Of a stretch of 64,000 bases of DNA, positions 50,963 to 59,458 are shown in pieces (the stretch's first letter is position 1; every line of letters begins with the position of its first letter). Under the pieces are notes generated by a model. That model had not been told where the DNA came from. It saw nothing but the letters and a program-made list of their open reading frames with translations, and did no database searches. The translations under genes and the position numbers were made by a program. The DNA lies in contig CAZCHE010000015.1 in NCBI GenBank assembly GCA_964498395.1, forward strand, positions 1 to 64,000. Direction: 5' to 3'. This DNA comes from Parapedobacter sp964498395. Its GTDB lineage: Bacteria; Bacteroidota; Bacteroidia; Sphingobacteriales; Sphingobacteriaceae.

Positions 50963-52099
50963 CTAAAATCCCCTTAGCCGCTCATCGAGTGCTTCGAGAA
51001 AGCGGTCTGCATGCGCTTTTGTCAAATTCAGGGCCGGGAGCAACCGGATCACATTGGGCTTAGCCTCCCCGGTGAAGATACGGTTTTTGACCAATAAATC
51101 CTTTTTTACTGAAGATAGTTCTTCGGGTAGGTCAATACCGATCATCAGCCCACGTCCACGCACTTCCCTGATAAGGTCGAAACTACCCAATTCGTGAATG
51201 AGGTAGCTGCCTACTTCTGCCGCATTGCTAATTAATTCTTCCTCTTCGATGATCTCCAAGACCGACAAAGCCGCTGCACAGGCAAGGTGGTTGCCTCCAA
51301 ACGTAGTTCCAAGCATCCCATGCCAAGGTTTCAGTTTGGGTGAAATGGCAATGGCACCGATGGGGAATCCATTGCCCATACCTTTGGCCATGGTGTAAAT
51401 ATCGGCATCCACGCCGGCATGGTCATGCGAATAGAACCGGCCTGTCCGACCATAGCCACACTGCACCGAATCTGCGATAAATATCGCGCCGTACTGCTCG
51501 GTCAATACCCGAATCTTCCGCAAAAACACCTCGCTGGCCACCCGGATACCCCCAACTCCCTGGATACCCTCAATGATTACTGAAGAAATCTCATTACCGT
51601 AGGCTGCAAAAGCTACTTCAAGTGCCTCCACATCGTTAAACGGGAGGAATATGACATTGTCCGTTTGGTTGACCGGAGCGATAATCTTAGGATTGTCGGT
51701 CGCTGACACGGCCAATGAGGTACGCCCATGGAATGCGCCTTTAAACGCGATTACCTTTTTACGCCCGTTATGGAATGAAGCTAGTTTTAATGCATTTTCA
51801 TTAGCTTCGGCCCCCGAATTACACAAGAATAATTGGTAATCGTCCTTCCCTGAAACCTTCCCCAACAAATCTGCCAATTGCTGCTGTGGGGGTATCTCGA
51901 TGAAATTGGAGTAAAATCCAATTTGGTTCAACTGGTCGGTAATGCGCCTCACATAATGGGGATGTGTGTGGCCAACGGAGATGACTGCATGTCCACCATA
52001 CAAGTCCAGGTATTCATTTCCTTCCGAATCCCACACGATGCTACCGTTCGCTTTGGTCACAGCAATGGGGTTAATAGGGTATACGTCAAATAGGTTCAT
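50963..52099 (-). CDS. argD: Acylornithine aminotransferase
   Basis: A 378-residue class III PLP enzyme that makes N-acylornithine from the semialdehyde. It shows DLYGGHAVISVGHTHPHYV (about 31-49), LCNSGAEANENALKLA, FKGAFHGRTSLAVSATD, the PLP Asp in IFIADSVQCGYGRTGRF and the PLP Lys in YTMAKGMGNGFPIGAI. Length is standard. First gene of the operon, only about 18 bases from the predicted transcript start. It probably also serves in lysine pathways in some bacteria; nothing here says so. Confidence 0.93.
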   Translation of the reverse strand: MNLFDVYPINPIAVTKANGSIVWDSEGNEYLDLYGGHAVISVGHTHPHYVRRITDQLNQIGFYSNFIEIPPQQQLADLLGKVSGKDDYQLFLCNSGAEANENALKLASFHNGRKKVIAFKGAFHGRTSLAVSATDNPKIIAPVNQTDNVIFLPFNDVEALEVAFAAYGNEISSVIIEGIQGVGGIRVASEVFLRKIRVLTEQYGAIFIADSVQCGYGRTGRFYSHDHAGVDADIYTMAKGMGNGFPIGAIAISPKLKPWHGMLGTTFGGNHLACAAALSVLEIIEEEELISNAAEVGSYLIHELGSFDLIREVRGRGLMIGIDLPEELSSVKKDLLVKNRIFTGEAKPNVIRLLPALNLTKAHADRFLEALDERLRGF

Positions 52100-52122
52100 T
52101 CTTTATCTTCTAAAATGGTTTG

Positions 52123-52153
52123 CAAACTTAGATAAAATGCATTTTCTATGCAA
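52123..52153 (-). promoter_or_regulatory. argD operon promoter with ArgR-box-like palindrome
   Basis: On the minus strand TTG (52151-52153), a 20-base spacer and TAAGTTTG (52123-52130). The spacer holds TGCAT TTTCT ATGCA (52138-52152), an inverted repeat with the 5-5-5 layout of ARG boxes. A repressor bound there would cover the polymerase site. Confidence 0.65.
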
Positions 52154-52226
52154 TTTATTCGCAGTTGTCTATTTTCATTGGTGCTCATGAATGCTTCGCA
52201 TTTATCGAACTGTAATCGGAACACAA

Positions 52227-52262
52227 TAAAAAAACCCGTTTTTTGAAATCAAAAAACGGGTT
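52227..52262 (-). terminator. Terminator after rplQ, end of the ribosomal operon
   Basis: AACCCGTTTTTTGA (52233-52246) pairs with TCAAAAAACGGGTT (52249-52262), a 14-bp stem, with AAAAAA on its left, which is the T-run on the minus strand. Confidence 0.9.
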
Positions 52263-52290
52263 AACTCGTTGGAGTAAACGAAATGCTCGC

Positions 52291-52917
52291 TTAGTCTTCT
52301 TTTTTATCTTCTTTAGGAGCTTCTTCTTCCGTTTCTGTGGTTTCTTCTTGCGCCTCGGTTGCCTCAGCAACAGGCTCTTCCTGAGTAGCAGGTGCTTCTG
52401 CGGCTACTGTTTCTTCAGCTACAGCAACTACTTCTTCAGTAGTATCCGCTGCTACTTCGGCAGTAGTCTCTACAGTAGCAGCATCAGCTGCTTTCTTCTT
52501 GCCACCACGTCGTCGGGTTGACTTCTTCTCGGCAACCGCTCCACCTTTTACATATACCTCATTGTAATCCACCAACTCGATGAAAGCCATTTCAGCGTTG
52601 TCACCCAACCGGTTTTCCAATTTGATGATACGGGTGTAACCTCCCGGGCGATTTGCCACTTTCTCGGATATTTCCCGGAAAAGGATGGTCACCGCGTCTT
52701 TATCTTGAAGATAGCTAAAAACAACACGACGCGAATGCGTGGTATCGTTCTTTGATTTGGTGATCAATGGCTCAACATACGTACGTAACGCTTTGGCTTT
52801 GGCCAACGTCGTAGTAATGCGTTTGTGTTTGATCAGCGAAGTAGCCATATTAGACAACATCGCTTTACGATGACTTGCTGTGCGGCCTAAATGATTGAAT
52901 TTTTTTCCGTGTCTCAT
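52291..52917 (-). CDS. rplQ: Ribosomal protein L17 with long acidic tail
   Basis: A 208-residue protein. The first about 125 residues are ordinary L17 (RHGKKFNHLGRTASHRKAML, ITTTLAKAKALRTYVEPLIT, GYTRIIKLENRLGDNAEMAF), which binds 23S rRNA near the exit tunnel. Then KKSTRRRGGKKKAAD, a basic linker, leads to about 65 residues of Ala/Thr/Glu text (TEEVVAVAEETVAAEAPATQ) ending in a KEDKKED tail. A matching tail occurs in S16 of this genome. Last gene of the operon. Confidence 0.95.
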   Translation of the reverse strand: MRHGKKFNHLGRTASHRKAMLSNMATSLIKHKRITTTLAKAKALRTYVEPLITKSKNDTTHSRRVVFSYLQDKDAVTILFREISEKVANRPGGYTRIIKLENRLGDNAEMAFIELVDYNEVYVKGGAVAEKKSTRRRGGKKKAADAATVETTAEVAADTTEEVVAVAEETVAAEAPATQEEPVAEATEAQEETTETEEEAPKEDKKED

Positions 52918-52944
52918 GTTAATTTTAAAATTTGTGCATACCGT

Positions 52945-52962
52945 TCCCGATAGCTATCGGGA
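52945..52962. repeat. Perfect 18-bp palindrome between rpoA and rplQ
   Basis: TCCCGATAGCTATCGGGA reads the same on both strands and lies in a 116-base gap. The same type of palindrome is scattered in Bacteroidota genomes as far as I recall. A related, imperfect CCCGCTATATCGGG lies before rplP at about 63543-63556. Confidence 0.8.
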
Positions 52963-53033
52963 GGAATTATGCAACAGGTCGCTAACTATTGTTCTATTGT
53001 TACCTGCGCGATGCAGGGATGATTAAGCAATTT

Positions 53034-54026
53034 TTATTCTTCGTCTAACTTGTATTTGGCCAAGTTCATACCGAAAGACAAGCCTTTCGATTTGACCAAT
53101 TCCTGAATTTCGCTCAAGGATTTCTTTCCGAAATTCCTGAATTTAAGCATATCAGCCACATCATACGTGACCAGTTCGGCAAGCGTACGGATATCAGCTG
53201 CTTTCAGGCAATTAAGTGCCCGCACGGAAAGATCCAAGTCAACCAATTCTGTTTTCAGGATCTTGCGCATGTGCAAAATCTCCTCATCCACTACCTTGGT
53301 CTCTTCCTTGGCTTGTGATTCCAACAACATATTCTCATCAGAGAACAGCATAAAATGCTGAATAAGGATTTTCGCTGCTTCTTTCAATGCGTCTTCCGGA
53401 TGGATGGACCCATCTGTAGAAATATCCAGTAACAACTTCTCGTAGTCAGTTTTCTGCTCTACACGGTAGTTTTCAATGGTATATTTTACATTCTTAATGG
53501 GTGTAAAAATAGAATCCACCGCGATCAGGCCAACGGGGCCGTCAACCACCTTGTTTTCTTCGGCATTGATATAGCCGCGTCCCTTGGTTACGTTGAGCTC
53601 CAGTTCGAGTGTCACCGACTTCTCCATGTTACAGATCACCAAGTCAGGGTTCAACACCACGAAATTGCTTGAATGCGTGGTGATATCACCAGCAGTCAGT
53701 TGGTCTTGTCCGTTGATAACGACGAAAATTTTCTCGGAATCACCCATTTCTCCTGTTTTCTTGAAACGCACTTGTTTCAAGTTCAGGATAATTTCGGTAA
53801 CATCTTCCACTACGCCCTTGATGGTAGAAAATTCGTGCGATACACCTGAAAAACGAACCGACGTAATTGCATATCCTTCCAGTGAGGACAATAGAATACG
53901 GCGTAAAGCATTACCAATGGTCACACCGAAACCAGGTTCTAACGGCCGAAATTCAAACGTGCCATCAAAATCCGTGGATTTCTGCATGATAACTTTATCG
54001 GGTCTTTGAAATGCTAAGATTGCCAT
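53034..54026 (-). CDS. rpoA: RNA polymerase alpha subunit
   Basis: A 330-residue alpha subunit. The N-terminal assembly domain (about 1-235) has GTFEFRPLEPGFGVTIGNAL, RRILLSSLEGYAITSVRF and GYINAEENKVVDGPVG. The C-terminal domain (about 255-320) has the helix-hairpin-helix text DLDLSVRALNCLKAADIRTL and FRNFGKKSLSEIQELV for DNA and regulator contact. Length is standard. It lies between rpsD and rplQ as usual. Confidence 0.97.
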   Translation of the reverse strand: MAILAFQRPDKVIMQKSTDFDGTFEFRPLEPGFGVTIGNALRRILLSSLEGYAITSVRFSGVSHEFSTIKGVVEDVTEIILNLKQVRFKKTGEMGDSEKIFVVINGQDQLTAGDITTHSSNFVVLNPDLVICNMEKSVTLELELNVTKGRGYINAEENKVVDGPVGLIAVDSIFTPIKNVKYTIENYRVEQKTDYEKLLLDISTDGSIHPEDALKEAAKILIQHFMLFSDENMLLESQAKEETKVVDEEILHMRKILKTELVDLDLSVRALNCLKAADIRTLAELVTYDVADMLKFRNFGKKSLSEIQELVKSKGLSFGMNLAKYKLDEE

Positions 54027-54111
54027 TTACTTATTCTTAATGTTTGTTTACGATAATTGCTATACAACAGGAAAGCATATACCAAACGGTAATGCTTTCC
54101 CAGTGCGTTAC

Positions 54112-54720
54112 TTATTTGGAGTACAACTCGACAATTAAGTTTTCCTTGATATTTTCAGGAATTTCTGAACGCTCAGGGTAGTTCAGGAATTTACCACTAA
54201 GTTCATTTGCATCCCATTCCAACCAACTGAATTTGTTGATCTTGCGACCAGCAACTGAATTAGTGACGGCCTCTAATGACTTAGAGCGCTCGCGAACGGT
54301 TATTACGTCACCCGGACGAAGGCTGTATGAAGGAATATTCACGACCTCACCATTCACGGTGATGTGCTTGTGGCCGACCAACTGACGAGCAGCGGAACGT
54401 GTAGGGGCGATACCCAAACGATAAACGGTATTATCCAACCGTGCTTCCAGGAGTTTCAGGAAAATCTCACCAGTAATACCTTGTTTAGATGAAGCCTTAG
54501 CAAACAAGTTTGCAAACTGACGCTCTAGGACACCATAGGTATACTTTGCTTTTTGCTTCTCAAGCAACTGCACAGCATACTCTGACTGCTTGCCTCGACG
54601 GCGTGAAGCGCCGTGCTGCCCCGGAGGGTAATTCTTACGCTCTAATGCTTTGTCAGGCCCGAAAATAGGTTCCCTAAATTTACGGGCAATTTTGGACTTT
54701 GGTCCGGTATATCTTGCCAT
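54112..54720 (-). CDS. rpsD: Ribosomal protein S4
   Basis: A 202-residue primary 16S-binding protein. ARYTGPKSKIARKFREPIFG (start) and KNYPPGQHGASRRRGKQSEY are typical; the S4 RNA-binding domain LEARLDNTVYRLGIAPTRSA with HKHITVNGEVVNIPSYSLRP follows (about 95-160). The zinc-type Cys residues of some S4 forms are absent. Between rpsK and rpoA. Confidence 0.97.
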   Translation of the reverse strand: MARYTGPKSKIARKFREPIFGPDKALERKNYPPGQHGASRRRGKQSEYAVQLLEKQKAKYTYGVLERQFANLFAKASSKQGITGEIFLKLLEARLDNTVYRLGIAPTRSAARQLVGHKHITVNGEVVNIPSYSLRPGDVITVRERSKSLEAVTNSVAGRKINKFSWLEWDANELSGKFLNYPERSEIPENIKENLIVELYSK

Positions 54721-54787
54721 ATTAGTGTGGTTTTAAAGTATCTTTCAGCCTATAGCTGAAGAATCTTAGCTTTAAAAATTTATTGAA

Positions 54788-55177
54788 TTATACTCGTCTG
54801 CGTTTTGGAGGACGGCATCCATTATGCGGAAGGGGGGTGATGTCCTTGATGGTAGTGACCTCAATGCCCGTGTTCTGCAACGTCCGGATAGCTGATTCGC
54901 GGCCGGCTCCAGGTCCTTTTACAAAAACCTCTACTTTACGCAAGCCCAAATCATGCGCTACCTTACCACAATCACCTGCCGCTTGAGAAGCAGCATAAGG
55001 AGTGTTTTTCTTCGAACCCTTAAAACCCATCTTACCTGCACTTGACCAGGAGATGGTTTGTCCTTGATTATTGGTAAGCGTGATAATGATGTTATTAAAA
55101 GTAGCGTTAATGTGCGCTTGGCCTACCGGCTCAATGGTTACAATACGCTTCTTGCTTACTTTCTTGCTCTTAGCCAT
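54788..55177 (-). CDS. rpsK: Ribosomal protein S11
   Basis: A 129-residue platform protein of the 30S subunit. GQAHINATFNNIIITLTNNQ, SSAGKMGFKGSKKNTPYAAS, VFVKGPGAGRESAIRTLQNT and the basic end CRPPKRRRV identify it. Length is standard. 17 bases after rpsM. Confidence 0.97.
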   Translation of the reverse strand: MAKSKKVSKKRIVTIEPVGQAHINATFNNIIITLTNNQGQTISWSSAGKMGFKGSKKNTPYAASQAAGDCGKVAHDLGLRKVEVFVKGPGAGRESAIRTLQNTGIEVTTIKDITPLPHNGCRPPKRRRV

Positions 55178-55193
55178 TGTCTCGTCTCAATTA

Positions 55194-55571
55194 TTATTTA
55201 GTAGCTTTTTTCTTGTTTGCAACAGTCTTACGTTTCCCTTTACGGGTACGTGAGTTGTTTTTGGTACGTTGACCGCGAACAGGCAAGTGTTTACGATGAC
55301 GAAGACCGCGATAGCAGCCAATATCCATCAAACGCTTGATATTCAACTGAACTTCAGAACGAAGCGCTCCTTCTACCTTGATTTCCTCGTTTATAACGTT
55401 ACGAATTGCAGCCAACTGATCATCGTTCCAGTCCTGCACCTTTACATCATAATCGATACCAGCTTTAGTCAAAATGCGTTGGGCGGTAGAACGGCCAATC
55501 CCATAAATGTACGTGAGGCCGATTTCTCCTCTTTTGTTTTTAGGTAAATCTATACCTGCGATCCTTGCCAT
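55194..55571 (-). CDS. rpsM: Ribosomal protein S13
   Basis: A 125-residue protein at the top of the 30S head, contacting the 50S. ARIAGIDLPKNKRGEIGLTY, IYGIGRSTAQRILTKAGID, and LRHRKHLPVRGQRTKNNSRT with the basic C-terminus are typical. 27 bases after rpmJ. Confidence 0.97.
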   Translation of the reverse strand: MARIAGIDLPKNKRGEIGLTYIYGIGRSTAQRILTKAGIDYDVKVQDWNDDQLAAIRNVINEEIKVEGALRSEVQLNIKRLMDIGCYRGLRHRKHLPVRGQRTKNNSRTRKGKRKTVANKKKATK

Positions 55572-55598
55572 ATATTCTTTAAGCGATTATTAGATGAA

Positions 55599-55715
55599 TT
55601 AACCCTGACGTTGCTTGAACTTCGGGTTTTTCTTGTTGATTACAAATACCTTGCCTTTGCGACGGATAATCTTGCAATCCGCACTGCGCTTCTTGATGGA
55701 TGCTCTGACTTTCAT
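55599..55715 (-). CDS. rpmJ: Ribosomal protein L36, zinc-free form
   Basis: A 38-residue protein, translated by hand from the minus strand: MKVRASIKKRSADCKI, then IRRKGKVFVINKKNPKFKQRQG (in two pieces). Zinc-binding L36 has four ligands; here only one Cys remains, and the later Cys and His positions are Asn and Phe, so this is the zinc-independent form. It lies between infA and rpsM, the normal place. Confidence 0.95.
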   Translation of the reverse strand: MKVRASIKKRSADCKIIRRKGKVFVINKKNPKFKQRQG

Positions 55716-55773
55716 GATCTTATGTTATTCCTTTGTTAGCGTCCACTTGCCTACATCATGCAAGCACACGCGT

Positions 55774-55992
55774 TTACTTATATCGATATGTTATTCTTCC
55801 TTTTGTCAAATCATACGGTGACATCTCCAACTTCACTCGGTCACCAGGTAAAATTTTAATGTAATGCATCCGCATTTTTCCGGAAATATGAGCGATAATC
55901 TCGTGCCCATTTTCCAATTCTACACGAAACATTGCATTGGAAAGCGCTTCTTTAATGACTCCGTCTTGTTCAATTGAGGCTTGCTTAGCCAT
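55774..55992 (-). CDS. infA: Translation initiation factor IF-1
   Basis: A 72-residue OB-fold protein that binds the 30S A site during initiation. KQASIEQDGVIKEALSNAMF, VELENGHEIIAHISGKMRMH and ILPGDRVKLEMSPYDLTKGR are the family text. It has its own promoter between map and infA, and is followed by rpmJ. Confidence 0.97.
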   Translation of the reverse strand: MAKQASIEQDGVIKEALSNAMFRVELENGHEIIAHISGKMRMHYIKILPGDRVKLEMSPYDLTKGRITYRYK

Positions 55993-56038
55993 ATAGTCTT
56001 GATTATTATCTAATTATACCCCCGTACAAACAGGGATG

Positions 56039-56068
56039 CAAAGATAAGCAAAAAAAACTGAATGTCAA
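56039..56068 (-). promoter_or_regulatory. Internal promoter before infA
   Basis: On the minus strand TTG (56066-56068, in the last codons of map), a 19-base spacer and TATCTTTG (56039-56046), 47 bases before the infA start. It would let infA to rplQ be transcribed apart from the upstream ribosomal genes. Confidence 0.65.
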
Positions 56069-56850
56069 TTCTTTTTACGCAAAACTTCTTCAATGTACGC
56101 AAAAGTCGTCAAAATATCCGGCTTGCCTTTCTGCACGGCCACCATGTGCTCATAATGTGCCGATGGTTGGCTATCTGTCGTGCTAACCGTCCAGCCATCA
56201 TCCCAAAACTTCACGCCCGCCTTACCCAAATTTATCATCGGTTCGATACAGATCACCAAACCTTCCTCCAATTTGATTCCCGAACCGCGCTTTCCATAAT
56301 TGGGCACTTCTGGCTTTTCGTGCAGCTTATACCCTACACCATGCCCGACTAACTCGCGCACGATACCATAGCCATACTGGCTTACGTGTTCTTGCACAGC
56401 ATAGGAGATATCGCCTACTCGTTTACCAACGATTGCTTGCTCAATACCCAAGTCGAGTGATTCCAATGTGACGCGGAGGAGTTGCTTAACCTCATCTGAC
56501 ACTTCGCCAACGGCAAAGGTATACGCGGAATCACTAATATAGTTATTGAGCTCTACCCCTCCGTCGACCGATACAATATCACCGTCGCGGAGTTCGTAAT
56601 CACTGGGTAGACCGTGAACCACCTGATCGTTTACCGAAATACACAATGAATTGGGGAAACCGTGGTAATTAAGAAATGCTGGCCGTCCACCGTGATCATG
56701 GATATAGTCGTATGCCAACTTATCCAATGCATTCGTGGTGATACCCGGCTTGATTTCCTTGGCTATTTCGCCAAGCAATTGCGAAAGTACTGTAGCAGCC
56801 TTCCGCAATTGCTCGATATCTTCAGTCGACTTATAATAAACTTTAGACAT
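56065..56850 (-). CDS. map: Methionine aminopeptidase, type I
   Basis: A 261-residue metalloenzyme that removes the starting Met from new proteins. The metal ligands are in the usual order: GHGVGYKLHEKPEVPN (His about 171), DGDIVSVDGGVELNNYISD with two Asp (about 96 and 107), and late Glu in LVICIEPMINLG and near the C-terminus (QPSAHYEHMVAV). Length is standard. Between secY and infA. Confidence 0.95.
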   Translation of the reverse strand: MSKVYYKSTEDIEQLRKAATVLSQLLGEIAKEIKPGITTNALDKLAYDYIHDHGGRPAFLNYHGFPNSLCISVNDQVVHGLPSDYELRDGDIVSVDGGVELNNYISDSAYTFAVGEVSDEVKQLLRVTLESLDLGIEQAIVGKRVGDISYAVQEHVSQYGYGIVRELVGHGVGYKLHEKPEVPNYGKRGSGIKLEEGLVICIEPMINLGKAGVKFWDDGWTVSTTDSQPSAHYEHMVAVQKGKPDILTTFAYIEEVLRKKN

Positions 56851-56858
56851 GCTAAAGG

Positions 56859-58193
56859 CTATATCACAGATTGGGTAGGACCCGAAGCAACAGGTGTACG
56901 CCCTTTAACACGGCCGGTCTTCATCAAGCCGTCATAGTGACGCATCAGCAAATGGCTTTCGATTTGCTGCAATGTATCCAATACAACCCCTACCAAAATC
57001 AGCAATGAGGTGCCCCCATAAAAATGGGCGAATTGGTTATTCACCCCGAAGAGGCTCGCTATTGCAGGTAGGATCGCTATCGTAGCTAAGAAAATAGCTC
57101 CCGGCAATGTAATCTTAGATATCACACCATCGATGTAGAAGTTGGTTGCCTGTCCAGGCTTCACACCCGGGATGAACCCTCCGTTTTTCTTCATGTCCTC
57201 AGACATCTGCTGCGGATTGACCATGATGGCGGTATAGAAGAACGTAAACGCAACGATCAAAAGACCGAACGTCACATTGTAAGCTACCGAAGTATAGTTG
57301 CTCAGCGAGGTCAGGAATGACGACTGCAGGTTAGGGAAAAACTGCCCAAGACTCATCGGCACAAACATGATCGCTTGTGCAAAAATGATCGGCATTACCC
57401 CAGCGGCATTCACCTTCAATGGGATGTATTGCCTAACGCCGCCATATTGCTTGTTGCCCACGATCTTCTTAGCATATTGCACCGGAATCTTACGTACCCC
57501 TTGTACAATGAGAATCGTAAAGATGACCACGAAGAATAAGGCTACAAACTCCAATAACAACGGAATAGGGCCTCCACCTCCAGTACTCATCCGCGAAAAC
57601 CATTCTGCGGTAATACCACTAGGCAATTGGGCAATAATACCCACCATGATGATCAGGGAAATACCGTTACCAATACCCTTATCGGTAATCTTCTCACCCA
57701 ACCACATGACAAACAAGGTACCAGCGGTCAAGACAAAGGCGGACAGTATGGTAAACATCGGATCGGCAATCATCTTCGCTCCTCCGTCTATCTGCGTACG
57801 TACATAAGCGATAGATTGCACCAGTGTGATCGCCAGTGTCAGGTAACGTGTGATTTGCGTCATCTTCTTACGCCCACTCTCGCCCTCTTTTTGCAACTTC
57901 TGGAAATAAGGTACTGCAATTCCCAACAATTGAACCACGATAGACGCAGAGATATAAGGCATCACGCCAAGCGCAAAAATCGCCGAACGGGAAAAAGACC
58001 CTCCGGCAAACATATCCAATAACCCGAGCAATCCCTCCTTGGCCTCGTGTTGTAGCGCAGCGGGATTAACACCGGGTAACACGATGTGGCACCCAACGCG
58101 ATAAATCAGAAGAAACAAGAGCGTATTCAAGATACGCGTCCTCAAATCATCGATCTTCCAAATATTGGTTAAGGTTGTGATTAGCTTCTTCAT
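56859..58193 (-). CDS. secY: Protein translocase subunit SecY
   Basis: A 444-residue ten-segment channel of the Sec translocon. IDDLRTRILNTLLFLLIYRV (first segment), FAGGSFSRSAIFALGVMPYI (plug and second segment), GIGNGISLIIMVGIIAQLPS and PLKVNAAGVMPIIFAQAIMF are typical, and ESHLLMRHYDGLMKTGRVKG gives the C-terminal tail. It follows rplO by three bases. Normal length. Confidence 0.96.
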   Translation of the reverse strand: MKKLITTLTNIWKIDDLRTRILNTLLFLLIYRVGCHIVLPGVNPAALQHEAKEGLLGLLDMFAGGSFSRSAIFALGVMPYISASIVVQLLGIAVPYFQKLQKEGESGRKKMTQITRYLTLAITLVQSIAYVRTQIDGGAKMIADPMFTILSAFVLTAGTLFVMWLGEKITDKGIGNGISLIIMVGIIAQLPSGITAEWFSRMSTGGGGPIPLLLEFVALFFVVIFTILIVQGVRKIPVQYAKKIVGNKQYGGVRQYIPLKVNAAGVMPIIFAQAIMFVPMSLGQFFPNLQSSFLTSLSNYTSVAYNVTFGLLIVAFTFFYTAIMVNPQQMSEDMKKNGGFIPGVKPGQATNFYIDGVISKITLPGAIFLATIAILPAIASLFGVNNQFAHFYGGTSLLILVGVVLDTLQQIESHLLMRHYDGLMKTGRVKGRTPVASGPTQSVI

Positions 58194-58196
58194 GTA

Positions 58197-58643
58197 TTAC
58201 AATTTTACAATCGAGCCCCCTGCTGCTTCAATCGCTTTCTGTGCAGAGGCAGAAAATGCGTGCGCTTTTACTTCAACTTTAGATGTCAACTCTCCCCTTC
58301 CCAAAATCTTCACCAAATCGTTCTTAGAAACCAATCCATGAGATCTCAGCGTATCGAAATCGATAGCAGATAAGTTAAACTTCTCAACCAACCCCTGCAA
58401 TACGTCTAGGTTAATCCCTACATACTCCACGCGATTAGGGTTTTTGAAGCCAACTTTAGGCACCCGGCGTTGCAAAGGCATCTGACCACCTTCAAAACCG
58501 ATTTTTGTGCTGTGACCGGAACGGGATTGAGCCCCTTTGTGTCCGCGTGTTGAAGTACCACCACGGCCTGAACCGGTACCACGGCCAATACGCTTACTAC
58601 CTTTTACTGATCCTTTTGCTGGTTTTAGATTACTTAAGTTCAT
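58197..58643 (-). CDS. rplO: Ribosomal protein L15
   Basis: A 148-residue 23S-binding protein. LSNLKPAKGSVKGSKRIGRG, GGTSTRGHKGAQSRSGHSTK and PLQRRVPKVGFKNPNRVEYV form the long basic N-terminal arm; the C-terminal globular part ends AIEAAGGSIVKL. Between rpmD and secY. Confidence 0.97.
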   Translation of the reverse strand: MNLSNLKPAKGSVKGSKRIGRGTGSGRGGTSTRGHKGAQSRSGHSTKIGFEGGQMPLQRRVPKVGFKNPNRVEYVGINLDVLQGLVEKFNLSAIDFDTLRSHGLVSKNDLVKILGRGELTSKVEVKAHAFSASAQKAIEAAGGSIVKL

Positions 58644-58743
58644 CGTTAAATGACGTTATGTTGCATCTTCGCTTTCACTATACAGATACAACGATTAATA
58701 AATGAATATAGGGGAAAGCGCTGAACTTCCCCCAAAATGCGTT

Positions 58744-58923
58744 TTAAATTTGCTCGATAGCAACCAAGTGGTTTACCGCGCGAACCATACCGATGATGGA
58801 TGGAGTAGCCTCCACTTCAACAGAATGATTGATTTTGCGCAATCCCAACGCCTTGATCGTACGCTTCTGGCGCTCGCTTCTATCAATGATGCTCTTTATT
58901 TGGGTAATTCTGATCTTTGCCAT
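58744..58923 (-). CDS. rpmD: Ribosomal protein L30
   Basis: A 59-residue protein, translated by hand from the minus strand: AKIRITQIKSIIDRSERQKR, TIKALGLRKINHSVEVEATP, SIIGMVRAVNHLVAIEQI. This is the full small L30 with its alpha-beta ferredoxin-like fold. It follows rpsE by five bases, in the standard operon place. Confidence 0.95.
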   Translation of the reverse strand: MAKIRITQIKSIIDRSERQKRTIKALGLRKINHSVEVEATPSIIGMVRAVNHLVAIEQI

Positions 58924-58928
58924 GATAA

Positions 58929-59447
58929 CTATCCGTTAAATACCTTATTCAAATCAACACCACGCTGCTGAGCTACCGTATATGCATCGCGCATTTTCAA
59001 CAATGCATCGATCGTAGCCTTTACGACGTTGTGTGGGTTAGATGATCCCAAAGACTTGGCCAATACGTCGGTTACCCCAGCACTTTCCAACACTGCACGC
59101 ATCGCACCACCGGCCAAGACACCTGTACCGTGTACCGCAGGCTTGATCAACACATTGCCACCTGAATACTTACCATACTGCTCGTGTGGTACGGTACCTT
59201 TAATGATAGGCACCTTAATCAGGTTTTTCTTGGCGTCATCGATCCCTTTGGTGATGGCTTCGGTTACCTCTTTGGCTTTTCCCAAACCGTAACCTACGAC
59301 ACCGTTTTCATCTCCAACCACTACAATCGCGGAGAAACTGAAGGTACGTCCACCTTTGGTCACCTTAGCTACACGCTGGATGCTTACCAAACGGTCCTTT
59401 AACTCGATTTCACTCGATTTTACTCTTTTTATATTGCTTAATGACAT
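58929..59447 (-). CDS. rpsE: Ribosomal protein S5
   Basis: A 172-residue protein involved in decoding accuracy. LKDRLVSIQRVAKVTKGGRT and FSFSAIVVVGDENGVVGYGL give the double-stranded RNA-binding domain; GTGVLAGGAMRAVLESAGVT follows. Between rplR and rpmD. Confidence 0.97.
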   Translation of the reverse strand: MSLSNIKRVKSSEIELKDRLVSIQRVAKVTKGGRTFSFSAIVVVGDENGVVGYGLGKAKEVTEAITKGIDDAKKNLIKVPIIKGTVPHEQYGKYSGGNVLIKPAVHGTGVLAGGAMRAVLESAGVTDVLAKSLGSSNPHNVVKATIDALLKMRDAYTVAQQRGVDLNKVFNG

Positions 59448-59458
59448 CTCTTGATTGA

